Shown here one piece after another: positions 8,655 through 18,069 of a DNA stretch of 64,000 nucleotides. Below the pieces are notes generated by a model. It saw nothing but the letters and a program-made list of their open reading frames with translations, was not told the origin of the DNA and did not search any database. A program made the position numbers and the translations under genes. This DNA comes from Mesorhizobium sp. CA14 (GTDB taxonomy: Bacteria > Pseudomonadota > Alphaproteobacteria > Rhizobiales > Rhizobiaceae), in contig NZ_JAIUHR010000005.1 in the NCBI RefSeq assembly GCF_020165195.1, forward strand, positions 1 through 64,000. The letters are read 5' to 3'. Each line of letters starts with the position of its first letter. Position 1 is the stretch's first letter.

Positions 8655-10103
8655 CTACTTTTTCCTGACCGGCGCGAGGATGTCGAACGGCAGATCGTTC
8701 TTCTGCTCCGACGGCGCGCGCGCATAAGTCTCGGTATCGGCCGTAGCCGGCGCACCGAATTCCTCACGGGCGTAGGCCGCGGACTGCTTGGCCGGCTGGA
8801 TGTTGAGTGTCTTCAGCAATTCCCCGGTTGCGGCCAGCAGCCGGTATTCCGCGAACAGCGACGCATAGGACGATGTGTCGGCCAGCGTCGCGGTGTTGAA
8901 GCGCGTGTTCTGGGCATCAAGCACGTCGAGCAACGAGCGCTGCCCGACCTTGAACTGCTCGCGATAGGAAGCAACCAGCTTTTCATTGGTGGCTGCCTGC
9001 TGGCGCAACGTCTTTGCCAGTTCCGCCTGGCGGAAGCGGCGGTCCCACGAGGTGCGGACGGCTTCCTCGATCTCGCGCAGCACCTGGTGCAGCGCAAGGC
9101 GCTGCTCGCTGGTGCGGCGGATCTGTTCCTGTTCGTTGGCCTTGTCGATGCCGCCCCGATAGAGGTTCCAGCGCAGCACCACCCGGGCCTGCAGGTCGCT
9201 CGCATCGCCATTGTCGCCGTCTATGTCATACCCGCCCCGGGCAACACCCTCGGCGGTAATGGTCGGGCCGTATTTCGCCCGCGCTGCGTCGACCAGCGAA
9301 GCGGCGGCGTCGATGTCGCTGTTGGCCATGTGGACGCGTGGATTGTTCTGCCTGGCGAGCCCGATCGCATCGTCTAGCGACCGCGGCAGGGCGGCCGCGA
9401 CATCGGCCGGCCGCGATGCGTTGGTCAGCGGCTTGCCGACATTCTTGAAGAAGCGGATCTTGGCAGCTTCTAGTTCTTCGGTCGCTTCCTGCATCCGCGC
9501 CTTGGCGGCAAATAGACGTTCCTCGGCCTGCTGCCGGTCGGCGTCGTTGAGCGCGCCGCCCGCGATGCCTTGCCTGATGTCGCTGAGAATGGACTGATGG
9601 AAGCCGAGGTTCTTCTTGGCTTCGACCACGATCGAAGCCTGCAGCATGTATTCCAGATAGTCCTGGACGACTGCAAGTCCGATGAACTCGGACCGTTCCA
9701 GAACCCTGAAGGAAGCCCCATCGACGCGCGAGGCCTGGCGGTTCAGTTCGGCCCGCCTTGCGCCGCTGTCATAAAGCGTCTGCGAAACCGTGAGATCGGC
9801 CTCGTTCGGATAGAGGGCTTTGTGGTCCTCGTCGAGCGCGCGCCGTGTGTCGTTGTCCAGGCGCCGAACGCCGGTCGATGCCTCCAGATCGACGCTGGGA
9901 AGATAAAGGCCTTTGGCCTGTCTCAGCTCGAATTCAATTGCTTCGCGGTTCTCGATCGCCTGTCCAATCTCCGGATTGGATTCCACGGCGACGGCGACGG
10001 CTTCTTTGAGCGTGAGTGCGCTGGCGCTACCACAAGCCAGCATTGACACCGTAATGGCAAGCGCAACACGCCAGCCGACGGTAACTTTACCCGTCCTGGT
10101 CAT
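8655..10103 (-). CDS. TolC/LapE-family outer membrane channel protein
   Basis: The protein has 482 residues from ATG 10103. A signal peptide (WRVALAITVSMLACGSASA) precedes ALTLKEAVAVAVESNPEIG, the typical start of a mature TolC-family protein. Two repeats of the outer membrane efflux fold follow, with long coiled helices and the usual late motif VGQRSLLDVLDAQN. An upstream in-frame start at 10214 would add a 37-residue Arg/Lys-rich tail before the signal peptide, so I prefer the inner ATG. It is the first gene of the exporter operon and supplies the outer-membrane pore. Confidence 0.9.
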   Translation of the reverse strand: MTRTGKVTVGWRVALAITVSMLACGSASALTLKEAVAVAVESNPEIGQAIENREAIEFELRQAKGLYLPSVDLEASTGVRRLDNDTRRALDEDHKALYPNEADLTVSQTLYDSGARRAELNRQASRVDGASFRVLERSEFIGLAVVQDYLEYMLQASIVVEAKKNLGFHQSILSDIRQGIAGGALNDADRQQAEERLFAAKARMQEATEELEAAKIRFFKNVGKPLTNASRPADVAAALPRSLDDAIGLARQNNPRVHMANSDIDAAASLVDAARAKYGPTITAEGVARGGYDIDGDNGDASDLQARVVLRWNLYRGGIDKANEQEQIRRTSEQRLALHQVLREIEEAVRTSWDRRFRQAELAKTLRQQAATNEKLVASYREQFKVGQRSLLDVLDAQNTRFNTATLADTSSYASLFAEYRLLAATGELLKTLNIQPAKQSAAYAREEFGAPATADTETYARAPSEQKNDLPFDILAPVRKK

Positions 10104-10510
10104 TTCTACCCCGTAACTATCCCCGCGCCGTTTGTTTTTATGGCGCTTATTTGCCCAAGCCTGCCACCGGAGCTTTCGGCCAGTATCTATCAGATTTTTC
10201 GAGGGTGTGAGCATATAATGGATTAGACACCCGCTAAAATTGCGTTTTCCGGCATTAGGGTTAAAGCCTGTAGCAAAAATGGCACAGAAACCGGGCGCGC
10301 TCGTCGAGACTCCCTAGTTCAAAGCGCGTTGCGATGATTGTGGTCTGAAAGGAACTGCGAATCGTGCGGCGGCCATGCGCAAGTTCCCGCGAAATCTGCT
10401 GCGGCCTTGCAAAGCATGCGCAAGAAATCGCCATTTCAGCCTGGTTTGATTGGCAAACGCGGATCGTTCCCGGTATTGCGGGCCGAGCAAACAGCCTTGG
10501 ATTTTGTTGC
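10104..10510. other. Divergent intergenic region, tolC-like gene / SAF oxidoreductase
   Basis: About 400 bases lie between the two divergent starts. The part nearest the exporter operon is moderately AT-rich (10190-10260) and probably carries its promoter. I see no convincing further gene, repeat or RNA. Confidence 0.35.
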
Positions 10511-11851
10511 ATGACCAATATCGCCCTGACCGGGCTTGCCCGCGATCTTGCCCGACGCGCCGCCGAGGGCAGGCCGGTGCGGCTCGGTGTCATCGGCTCC
10601 GGCGAGATGGGGACCGATCTGGTGACGCAAGGCATGTTGATGCCGGGCATCTCGATCGCGGCCATCTCCACGCGCCGTCCGCACACCGCCCGTGACGCGA
10701 TCCGTATCGCCTATGGCGACGAGGCGATGGCGGTAGAGGCCGAAACCGCTTCCAAGGTCACGCGGGCGATCGAAGGCGGCAAGATCGCCATCACCTCGAA
10801 CGAGATGCTGGTCACCAACCCGCTCATCGACGTCGTCATCGACGCCACCGGCAAGCCGGGGGTCGCTGCCGATTTCGACCTGATGGCCATGCAGCATGGC
10901 AAGCATCTGGTGATGATGAATGTCGAGGCCGACGTGACCATCGGCTGCTACCTGAAGCAGCAGGCAGACCGGTTGGGAGTTGTCTACTCGGTCGGCGCCG
11001 GCGATGAACCTTCGAGCTGCATGGAGCTGATCGAGTTCGCCTCGGCGCTCGGGCTAAGCATCGTCGCGGCCGGCAAGGGCAAGAACAATCCGCTCAACCA
11101 CGACGCCGTTCCGGATGATTATCGGGAAGAGGCGGCGCGCCGCAACATGAACCCGCGCATGCTGGTCGAGTTCGTCGACGGCTCGAAGACCATGGTCGAG
11201 ATGTGCGCCATCGCCAATGCCACCGGCCTGGTCCCGGATGTTCCCGGCATGCACGGCCCCAAGGCCGACCGCGACGAACTGGCCAGGGTGCTGATCCCGA
11301 AAGAGGATGGCGGCCTCCTGTCGAGGAAAGGCGTCGTCGATTACACGATCGGCAAGGGTGTGGCGCCTGGCGTCTTCGTCATCGTCGAGGCGACACATCC
11401 GCGTGTTGTCGAGCGCATGGACGATCTCCATGTCGGCAAAGGCCCTTATTACGGCTTGTTTCGGCCCTATCACTTGACTTCGCTGGAGGTGCCGCTCACC
11501 GCCGCCCGCATCATGCTCTACGGCAAGCCCGACATGGTGCCTCTGCCGAGGCCGGTGGCGGAAGTCTGCGCGGTCGCCAAGCGCGACCTCGCCGCCGGGG
11601 AGATCTTCGATGCCATCGGCGAGACCTGCTACCGCTCCTGGACCATGACCGTCACTGACGCCCGCGCCAGTCGCGCCGTCCCGGTCGGCTTGCTCGAAGG
11701 CGGCAAGGTGCTGAAGCCGACGAAGAAGGGCGAGCTGTTGACTGAGGACAACGCCGTGCCGGACCGGACAACAAGGCTCCACGCCCTGCGCCGGCTTCAG
11801 GATGACATGCTCTATGGAACGAAGATCATTTCCCCAGCTCTATCGACCTAA
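10511..11851 (+). CDS. NAD(P)-dependent oxidoreductase with C-terminal SAF domain (homoserine dehydrogenase-like)
   Basis: The protein has 446 residues. The N-terminal Rossmann fold has the nucleotide loop RLGVIGSGEMGTDLV. The middle part resembles homoserine dehydrogenase and Gfo/Idh-type oxidoreductases (DVVIDATGKPGVAADFDLMAMQHGKHLVMMNVEADVTIG). The C-terminal region (about 350-420, VAKRDLAAGEIFDAIGE) is a SAF fold like those of sialic acid synthase and altronate dehydratase. Such proteins act in sugar-acid pathways in other bacteria, but the substrate cannot be read from the sequence. I chose ATG 10511; an upstream extension to 10364 lacks family-like sequence. Its end overlaps the end of convergent proC by 26 bases. 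Confidence 0.75.
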   Translation: MTNIALTGLARDLARRAAEGRPVRLGVIGSGEMGTDLVTQGMLMPGISIAAISTRRPHTARDAIRIAYGDEAMAVEAETASKVTRAIEGGKIAITSNEMLVTNPLIDVVIDATGKPGVAADFDLMAMQHGKHLVMMNVEADVTIGCYLKQQADRLGVVYSVGAGDEPSSCMELIEFASALGLSIVAAGKGKNNPLNHDAVPDDYREEAARRNMNPRMLVEFVDGSKTMVEMCAIANATGLVPDVPGMHGPKADRDELARVLIPKEDGGLLSRKGVVDYTIGKGVAPGVFVIVEATHPRVVERMDDLHVGKGPYYGLFRPYHLTSLEVPLTAARIMLYGKPDMVPLPRPVAEVCAVAKRDLAAGEIFDAIGETCYRSWTMTVTDARASRAVPVGLLEGGKVLKPTKKGELLTEDNAVPDRTTRLHALRRLQDDMLYGTKIISPALST

Positions 11852-12641
11852 GCCGCGCGGCCTCCACGGCTTCGGTGACCAGCTTCGTCAGGCGGTCCCC
11901 GCCCATCAGCACGGCCAAAGCCGCGGCGGTGGTGCCGTTGGGGCTGGTCACCTGCTGGCGCAGCACGCCCGGCTCCTCGTCCGATTCCGCGGCGAGCGAG
12001 GCGGCGCCGAAGACGGTCTGCATGGCAAGCAGCTTCGCGGTTTCGGCGGGAAGGCCGGCCTTCTCGGCTGCAACGGTCAGCGCCTCGATGAAGTGGAAGA
12101 TATAGGCCGGGCCGGAGCCGGAGACGGCCGTCACGGCGTCCATGAGCCCTTCGTCGTCGATCGTCGTCACGACGCCGCTCGCCGAAAGCAGCTCAAGGAC
12201 GAAGCGGCGGATGTCATCGGAGACCAGCGGGTTGGAGAACACCACCATCATCCCCTTGCCGATCGCCGCCGGTGTGTTCGGCATGCAGCGGATCACCGGC
12301 GCGAGCTCGCCCAGAATTTCTTCGAAGGTGGCGACCGGCGTGCCGGCCGCAATGCTGAGAAAGCTGGACCTGCCGTCGCCGAAGCGCTTGTACTGCGCCG
12401 TCACCTCGCGGATCACCTGTGGCTTTACCGCGATGACGACGAGATCAGGCACGGCGTCGGCCGGGATGGCTGCGGCGTCAGCTGCGGCGCGGCAGCCGAG
12501 ATGTTGGGCGCGCTGGCGCAATTCGGCATTGGGTTCGACCACGAACACTGACTGCGGCTCGAGCTTGGCGGATTTCAGCCAACCCGAGAGCATGGCGTAA
12601 CCCATATTGCCGCAACCGGCGAGAACGAGCCTGATCGTCAT
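11826..12641 (-). CDS. proC: Pyrroline-5-carboxylate reductase
   Basis: The protein has 271 residues, normal for ProC. It catalyses the last step of proline synthesis, NAD(P)H-dependent reduction of 1-pyrroline-5-carboxylate. The N-terminal Rossmann loop is LVLAGCGNMGYAML, followed by VIAVKPQ and CMPNTPAAIGKG. The family signature appears as AVSGSGPAYIFHFIEAL near residue 165, and the C-terminal substrate helix region is QVTSPNGTTAAAL. A GGAGG site lies upstream of the ATG at 12641. It stands alone on this strand, next to polysaccharide genes. Confidence 0.95.
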   Translation of the reverse strand: MTIRLVLAGCGNMGYAMLSGWLKSAKLEPQSVFVVEPNAELRQRAQHLGCRAAADAAAIPADAVPDLVVIAVKPQVIREVTAQYKRFGDGRSSFLSIAAGTPVATFEEILGELAPVIRCMPNTPAAIGKGMMVVFSNPLVSDDIRRFVLELLSASGVVTTIDDEGLMDAVTAVSGSGPAYIFHFIEALTVAAEKAGLPAETAKLLAMQTVFGAASLAAESDEEPGVLRQQVTSPNGTTAAALAVLMGGDRLTKLVTEAVEAARLRSIELGK

Positions 12642-12723
12642 GAAAGCCTCCGAAAAGAAGGCTCTCCTTAGACAATTGCGGAGCGCTGGAAAAGTCCAGT
12701 GGCGGGAGATCGACAGTCCCGGA

Positions 12724-14049
12724 TCAGCGGGGGAGGCGAACCGGGATCGGTCGCAGCGAGACTTGCCTTAAGCCGAGCACGCCCAGCACGAAGAACAGCC
12801 AGACGGGATCGCCGCGATGGAAGAAGAAGCTTTCCAGGAAACCGTTCAGCGCCGTGAACAGCACCACCATCATGAAGAAATCGCCGAGGAAGATGTTTTC
12901 CTTGCGCGCCGGGATGCGCATGTAGTCGCGCAAGGGGGCGATCAGGAAGGTGTAGGCAGCGACGCAGAGCGCCGGGATGCCCATCAGCACCGCGACGTCG
13001 AGATAGCCGTCATGGCCATGCACGATGGTGCGGATATCCCAGGGCCGATCGAAGGGCTGGTCCTGGTTGAGCAGCAGCGGCGTTCCCCAGAAACTTTCAT
13101 AGCCGTAGCCGGTCCACGGCTTCTTCGCCAGCATCTCGCCGGCGAACTCCCAAAGCGTCGTGCGTCCGGTATAGGTCAGGTCGGGGAAATAGATTGCCGC
13201 CAGATGTTTCACCGGCGGGATGAAGACGATGCCGAGCGTGCCGACGGCGGTCGCGATGATCGCCAGCGCGAACAGGATCGGCGTGCCCAGCCGCATGCCG
13301 ATGAGGCTCGGCAGCACGACGATCATGATCGAGAACGGGACGAGGCCAGCGGTCGTCTTGGAGCCGGTGTGGAGCATGAACACCATTGCCGCGCAGAAGA
13401 TGCCGGCGCCCCACCAGCGCTGGCCGCGCCGGAAGAGATAGAGTCCGGCGAAGCTGAAACAGGCCATGACCGGCCCGGCGATGTTCTTGTGCGTGAAGAC
13501 GCCGCGCCACAAGCCGGCATGCTCCGGCTCCTGCGAGTCGGCGGTGTGCAGCGCCTCATGCGGGAAGACGATCAGGCCGATATAGGAAAGGCCGATCACC
13601 ACCACGGCGGTGAAGATGACCACCCTGGCGAAGGAATCTGCATCGCGCGGCAGCACCAGGATGGTCGCCATGGTGATGATGCCGATCATGGTGAAGGAGG
13701 CCGCGCGCATTGCCGCGGGGGGATCGGTGGCGAGCACCACCGACAGGAAGAAGAAGCCCAGCATCAGCGCCCAGGAGAGACTCACCAGCGAGCGCACCAC
13801 GCGCGGATCGGCGAAGGCAAGCAGCGAGAAGATGGAGACCGCGCCGAGCGAGCCGAAGCCGAGCTGGTTGACGATGTCGCCGCCGTCGCCGGTCAGTTCT
13901 GCGCCCGCCGGCTGGAAAGGCCGGAACGAGACCATGATGACGGTGAACAGGAGCGCGGCGATAGCCGTCGCCACACCTTCCCTGGTGAAGGCGGCGCCGA
14001 GCGGCGCGCGCTCAATTCTTCTCAGGCTGCCGGTACTGCTCATTGGCAT
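12724..14049 (-). CDS. Polysaccharide polymerase, O-antigen ligase/ExoQ-like (Wzy_C family)
   Basis: About 441 residues with ten or more hydrophobic segments. The large periplasmic loop of the family is visible (YTGRTTLWEFAGEMLAKKPWTGYGYESFWG...HGHDGYLDVAVLMGIPAL), which resembles ExoQ-type exopolysaccharide polymerases. It would link repeat units on the periplasmic side of the inner membrane. The start is uncertain: ATG codons at 14049 and 14043 both overlap the end of the upstream glycosyltransferase by about 35 bases. The overlap implies one transcript with that gene. Confidence 0.82.
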   Translation of the reverse strand: MPMSSTGSLRRIERAPLGAAFTREGVATAIAALLFTVIMVSFRPFQPAGAELTGDGGDIVNQLGFGSLGAVSIFSLLAFADPRVVRSLVSLSWALMLGFFFLSVVLATDPPAAMRAASFTMIGIITMATILVLPRDADSFARVVIFTAVVVIGLSYIGLIVFPHEALHTADSQEPEHAGLWRGVFTHKNIAGPVMACFSFAGLYLFRRGQRWWGAGIFCAAMVFMLHTGSKTTAGLVPFSIMIVVLPSLIGMRLGTPILFALAIIATAVGTLGIVFIPPVKHLAAIYFPDLTYTGRTTLWEFAGEMLAKKPWTGYGYESFWGTPLLLNQDQPFDRPWDIRTIVHGHDGYLDVAVLMGIPALCVAAYTFLIAPLRDYMRIPARKENIFLGDFFMMVVLFTALNGFLESFFFHRGDPVWLFFVLGVLGLRQVSLRPIPVRLPR

Positions 14050-15010
14050 ATCCGAATTCGGCGAGCACCCGGCCGAGCGCGACATAGACCGGATAGAGGC
14101 TCGTCGTCAGCGAGCCGGTGCGCGCCAGCCGGACGGCGCCGCGCAGCGGCGAGGCTGCAAGCAGCGCCAGGCTCTTCAGGAAAACTTTGGCGCCGGCAAA
14201 CGGCGTGCCGGCCCGCTTCTTCTTTTCGACCAGCGTCGAGATCACGCCGTTGCGCAGGCTGCGGGCGCGGATCCAGTCGGCCTCGACGCGCCTGGCCGGC
14301 ACGGTCTCGTTGACCTTTGCCTCGGCGCACCAGCCGAGAACGAAGCCTTTCTGCGCCGACCGGCTGAGAAAGTCGGAATCGCCGCCGCCCATGAAATTGA
14401 ACCTGAGGTCGAGAAAGGGCGGTCCCATGGACTTAAGCACGTTGCGCCCCACCAGCAGGTTGCCGGATGAATAAAGCGCCGGGACGCGACCCGTTTCACG
14501 ATAGGGCGGTGCAAAGACCGGATGCTCGGCCCATCGGGCATGCGAGGCATCGGCGAAGATGGGTATCTGCGGACCGCCGACAATGTCGGCGCCAAGGGTC
14601 TCGGCGGCTTTGCACATGCGCTCCAGCCAGTCTGGCTCGGCGATCTCGTCGTCATCGATGACCAGCAGGTGGCGAAAATTGGGAAACTGCAGCATCGCCG
14701 TCTGCCAGCCGGCATTGTAGGCGCTGCAATTGCCGCGCTCATGCGCGATGATGACCAGGCCGGGTATCTCGCCGCGTTCGAACAGCGGCAGCACCGCGGC
14801 TGCGCCCTCGCGCGCTTCGGCCTCGTTTTCCATGACGATGACGGCGAAGCGCCGGTCCGTCCGCTGCGCCTTGAGCGAAGCCAGGGTTTCCAGCACCTGC
14901 TTGGGCCGCTTGAAAGTCGGCAGCGTCACGATCGCTTCGACGGTCTCGGCGGCGAGCCCCGGCGACCGTCCCGCGATCGATACAGAAGCGTCGGACGGCA
15001 AAGGGATCAT
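14012..15010 (-). CDS. Glycosyltransferase family 2 (ExoM-like)
   Basis: The protein has 332 residues. The GT-A fold begins with EAIVTLPTFKRPKQVLETLASL. The metal/nucleotide-sugar DxD motif is HLLVIDDDEIAEPDWLERM, and an acceptor-side motif FMGGGDSDFLSR follows. This is a typical inverting GT2 that adds a sugar to the lipid-linked repeat unit on the cytoplasmic face. It is upstream of, and overlaps, the polymerase gene, so the two form an operon. The sugar cannot be predicted. Confidence 0.85.
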   Translation of the reverse strand: MIPLPSDASVSIAGRSPGLAAETVEAIVTLPTFKRPKQVLETLASLKAQRTDRRFAVIVMENEAEAREGAAAVLPLFERGEIPGLVIIAHERGNCSAYNAGWQTAMLQFPNFRHLLVIDDDEIAEPDWLERMCKAAETLGADIVGGPQIPIFADASHARWAEHPVFAPPYRETGRVPALYSSGNLLVGRNVLKSMGPPFLDLRFNFMGGGDSDFLSRSAQKGFVLGWCAEAKVNETVPARRVEADWIRARSLRNGVISTLVEKKKRAGTPFAGAKVFLKSLALLAASPLRGAVRLARTGSLTTSLYPVYVALGRVLAEFGYANEQYRQPEKN

Positions 15011-15179
15011 CCGTTTCCAGCGGCGTGAGTTTGAGCCCTCGATAGCATCGCGGTGATAACGTTTCGTTAATCACCTTCCCGCCGGTCTGTCGGAAAAGTC
15101 GGGTCTTCGGCCTTTGACAATGCCATTTAATCAAGGCTTCACCGCGTTTTGCTACCGGATGCAGCCAAGGATAGGTGAG

Positions 15180-16352
15180 ATGCATCTGCTGTTTGCCACA
15201 TCGATCGTGCCCGACGGCGCTCTCGCCTCGGGCTACGAGATTGCCAATGCCGCGATCATCGATGCGCTGCGGCGCGCCGGCGTGCGCGTGACGGTGATCG
15301 GCTTCATCTGGCCGGGGAAGACGCCGTCCGATCCGCAAAACACCATCGTGCTTGACGCCGTCGAGGTCCGCACCGAAAGCGCTCCGCCGCTGCAAAAGCT
15401 TGCCTGGCTGGGCAAGGCGGTTCTCTCCGGCCTTACCTTCTCCTCGGTCAAGCTGCGCGTCGTTTCCGACGCGCAAGTCCGCGACGCCATCGAGCGCGCC
15501 GGTCCCTTCGACGGCTATGTCCTGAACTCCGTGCAGTTCGCCGGCGCCTTCGAGACGGTGCTCACCGACCGTCCATTCGTCTTCGTCGCGCACAATGTCG
15601 AGCATCGCTCGGCCGAGGAAAATGCGGCCGCGGCCGGCAACGCGCTTCAGCGTTGGATGTTCCGCCGCGAAGCCAGACTCCTCAAGGTCATGGAGGAGCG
15701 CCTGTGCGGCGCCGCCCGCTTTGTGTTCACGCTGGCCGAGGAAGACCGCGCGGCACTTGGCGTCGCCTCCGACAGACGCTCGGCGGTGCTGCCGCTGGTG
15801 ACCTGTGCGCAGGCGCCGATAGGCAAGGCGAAGCGCCATATCGATTGCGACGCCGCGCTGATCGGCACCTGGACCTGGCAGCCGAACCGCATCGGCCTCG
15901 ACTGGTTCCTGACGAAGGTCGTGCCGCATCTGAAGCCGGATTTCCGCATCAGGATCGCGGGCAACCTGCCTTCCGGCATCAGCTCGCCCCATCCCGGCGT
16001 CTCCTTCGTCGGCAGGGTTCCGGATGCGCAGGCCTTTGTGCGCAGCGCTGCCGTCATCCCCTTGATCAGCACCGCCGGCAGCGGCGTACAGCTGAAGACG
16101 ATCGAGACCTTCGAGCTCGGCCTGCCGTCCGTCGCCACCAGTCGCTCGCTGCGCGGCATCGGCTATCGTCCCGACAATTGCGTCGTGACCGACGACCCGA
16201 TTGCTTTCGCGACGGCGCTGCAGGCGGCAGCGGCCAATGTCCGGGACGTCGATGGCAGCGCCTTCCACCGCCGCCAGTTGAAGGCGCTCGACGCCGCGAT
16301 CGGCCTTGGTCTGGAGAAGCTCGGCGCCGTCATGCAGGAGGCCGCCGCATGA
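15180..16352 (+). CDS. Glycosyltransferase, GT4/GT-B type
   Basis: The protein has 390 residues from ATG 15180, which has AGGTGAG directly upstream; an upstream ATG at 15114 has no such site. The N-terminal half has the GT-B look (LLFATSIVPDGALASGYEIANAAIIDALRRAGVRVTVIG, then FVFVAHNVEHRSAEEN). The C-terminal half carries IAGNLPSG, VSFVGRVPDAQAFVRSAAVIPL and STAGSGVQLKTIETFELGLPSVAT, the family 4 donor-binding region. Its stop overlaps the next start (ATGA), so the three genes 15180-18066 are one operon. Confidence 0.85.
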   Translation: MHLLFATSIVPDGALASGYEIANAAIIDALRRAGVRVTVIGFIWPGKTPSDPQNTIVLDAVEVRTESAPPLQKLAWLGKAVLSGLTFSSVKLRVVSDAQVRDAIERAGPFDGYVLNSVQFAGAFETVLTDRPFVFVAHNVEHRSAEENAAAAGNALQRWMFRREARLLKVMEERLCGAARFVFTLAEEDRAALGVASDRRSAVLPLVTCAQAPIGKAKRHIDCDAALIGTWTWQPNRIGLDWFLTKVVPHLKPDFRIRIAGNLPSGISSPHPGVSFVGRVPDAQAFVRSAAVIPLISTAGSGVQLKTIETFELGLPSVATSRSLRGIGYRPDNCVVTDDPIAFATALQAAAANVRDVDGSAFHRRQLKALDAAIGLGLEKLGAVMQEAAA

Positions 16353-17143
16353 ACATGCACAGAGCGCGCGCCGCCTTCGGCTTCGATACGCTGAAGACCA
16401 TTTTGGGCATTCCGGTGCTGGCCATCGGCTGGGAAGAGGCCATCGCTCTGCTCACAAGGCTGATCGACGAGCGCCGCTTCACCAAGGTGAGCTTCCTCAA
16501 CGCCCACAACGCCAACCTTGCCTGCACCGACCCGGTGTTTGCCGAGGCGCTGGAAAACTTCCTCATCCTCCCAGACGGTGTCGGCGTCGACATGGCGGCA
16601 AAGCTGCTTTACGGCGCGCCTTTCCCCAGCAATCTCAACGGCACCGATTTCATTCCGGCCTTCCTGCAGGCCTCGTCGCATCCGCTGACCGTGGCGCTGC
16701 TCGGCACGACGCGCGCCAATGCCGAAGCCGCATCCGCGAAGCTCTCGACACTGGCTATGCAGCACAAATTCGTCGTCGTCCATGACGGCTTCTTCTCCGC
16801 CTCCGAGGAGCCGGAGATCCTCGAGCGCATTGCCAGGCTGCGGCCGGATGTGCTGCTCGTCGCCATGGGCGTGCCGCGCCAGGAATTGTGGATCGAGCGC
16901 CACATCGACAGCCGCCATTGCACGCTGCCGGTCGCCGTCGGCGCGCTGCTCGATTTCATGAGCGGCTCTGTGCCGCGCGCGCCGCGATGGCTGCGCCGGC
17001 TGCGGCTCGAATGGCTGTTCCGCCTGTGGATCGAACCCGGCCGCCTGTGGCGCCGTTATATCGTCGGCAATCCGCTCTTCCTGTGGCGCGTCGTCAGGCA
17101 GAAGCTGTCGCTCGGCCCGCGCCGGCTGGAGGCGCGCCGGTGA
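16349..17143 (+). CDS. WecG/TagA/CpsF-family glycosyltransferase (GT26)
   Basis: The protein has 264 residues, the family size. Key motifs are VSFLNAHNANLACTDP, LILPDGVGVDMAAKLL, NGTDFIPAF, DVLLVAMGVPRQELWIERH and the C-terminal basic tail LRRLRLEWLFRLWIEPGRLWRRY. Family members transfer N-acetylmannosamine(uronic acid)-type sugars to lipid-linked GlcNAc in antigen or teichoic acid synthesis. The exact sugar here is unknown. ATG 16349 overlaps the previous stop by four bases, a sign of translational coupling. Confidence 0.9.
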   Translation: MNMHRARAAFGFDTLKTILGIPVLAIGWEEAIALLTRLIDERRFTKVSFLNAHNANLACTDPVFAEALENFLILPDGVGVDMAAKLLYGAPFPSNLNGTDFIPAFLQASSHPLTVALLGTTRANAEAASAKLSTLAMQHKFVVVHDGFFSASEEPEILERIARLRPDVLLVAMGVPRQELWIERHIDSRHCTLPVAVGALLDFMSGSVPRAPRWLRRLRLEWLFRLWIEPGRLWRRYIVGNPLFLWRVVRQKLSLGPRRLEARR

Positions 17144-18066
17144 ACAGCCGCTTCGTGCCGGATACCGCCACCGCTATAGAACCGCTGCCGCGTGCTCCCC
17201 TGGCAGCGATCGTCACCGCGAGCTACGCCCCCGATTTCGAGCGCTGCCGGTTGTTGTGCGAGACCATCGACCGCCACCTCACCGGCATGACGCATCATTA
17301 CATCCTCACCGAGCACCGCGACGTCGCGCTGTTTCGCCAGCTGGAAGGCAGCCGCCGCAGCGTTGTCGACGAGCGGGACCTGTTGCCGCGCTGGCTGCAT
17401 GTCTTCGACGATCCGCTGAGCGGCTTTCGCCGCCGCGTCTGGCTGAGCCTCAAAACGCAGCCGCTGCGCGGCTGGCATGTGCAGCAGCTGCGCCGCATCG
17501 CCATTGCCGGGCAGGCAAGCGAAGACGTGCTGATCTTCTGCGATTCCGATGTCGCCTTCCTGAAACCGTTCGACACCGGCGCCTTCTGGCGCGACGGCAA
17601 GGTGCGGCTGTTCCGGCGCGACGGCGTGCTGTCGAACGATGGTCATGACGAGCATCGCATCTGGTCGCGCAACGCTGGCGCCGCGCTCGGCATCGATCCC
17701 GCCAATGCATCGAGCCACGACTATATCTCGACGCTGATCGCCTGGCGCCGCGAGACGGTCAACGCGATGTGCGAGCGCATCGAGAAGGTGCATGGTCGCG
17801 ACTGGGTTGGCGTCGTCGGTTCGGCGCGCCGGTTCTCCGAATGCATGATCTATGGCCGCTACATCGACGACCTGCTTCAAGGTGCTGGCCATTTCCACGG
17901 TTCGGAGGAGTTTTGCCGCGTCCACTGGAATGGCGAACCGCTCTCGGATGACGAATTCCGCCGCTTCGTCGACACCATGGCGCCGGAACAGGTGGCGATC
18001 GGCATGCAGTCCTTCATCGGCACCGATATCGGCCGCATCCGCCGCCTGATCGGTCTTACCGCGTAA
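17140..18066 (+). CDS. Glycosyltransferase-like protein, probable DUF6492 family
   Basis: The protein has 308 residues from a GTG start at 17140 that overlaps the previous TGA (GTGA). After a short leader the sequence AAIVTASYAPDFERCRLLCETIDRH begins a GT-A-like fold, and EDVLIFCDSDVAFLKPF supplies a DxD motif. Other marked stretches are HDYISTLIAWRRETV and RRFSECMIYGRYID. From memory this resembles DUF6492 proteins of rhizobial polysaccharide clusters; function is inferred from the DxD motif and the operon. It is the third gene of a tight operon and converges with the flippase, four bases away. Confidence 0.7.
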   Translation: MNSRFVPDTATAIEPLPRAPLAAIVTASYAPDFERCRLLCETIDRHLTGMTHHYILTEHRDVALFRQLEGSRRSVVDERDLLPRWLHVFDDPLSGFRRRVWLSLKTQPLRGWHVQQLRRIAIAGQASEDVLIFCDSDVAFLKPFDTGAFWRDGKVRLFRRDGVLSNDGHDEHRIWSRNAGAALGIDPANASSHDYISTLIAWRRETVNAMCERIEKVHGRDWVGVVGSARRFSECMIYGRYIDDLLQGAGHFHGSEEFCRVHWNGEPLSDDEFRRFVDTMAPEQVAIGMQSFIGTDIGRIRRLIGLTA

Positions 18067-18069
18067 GGC

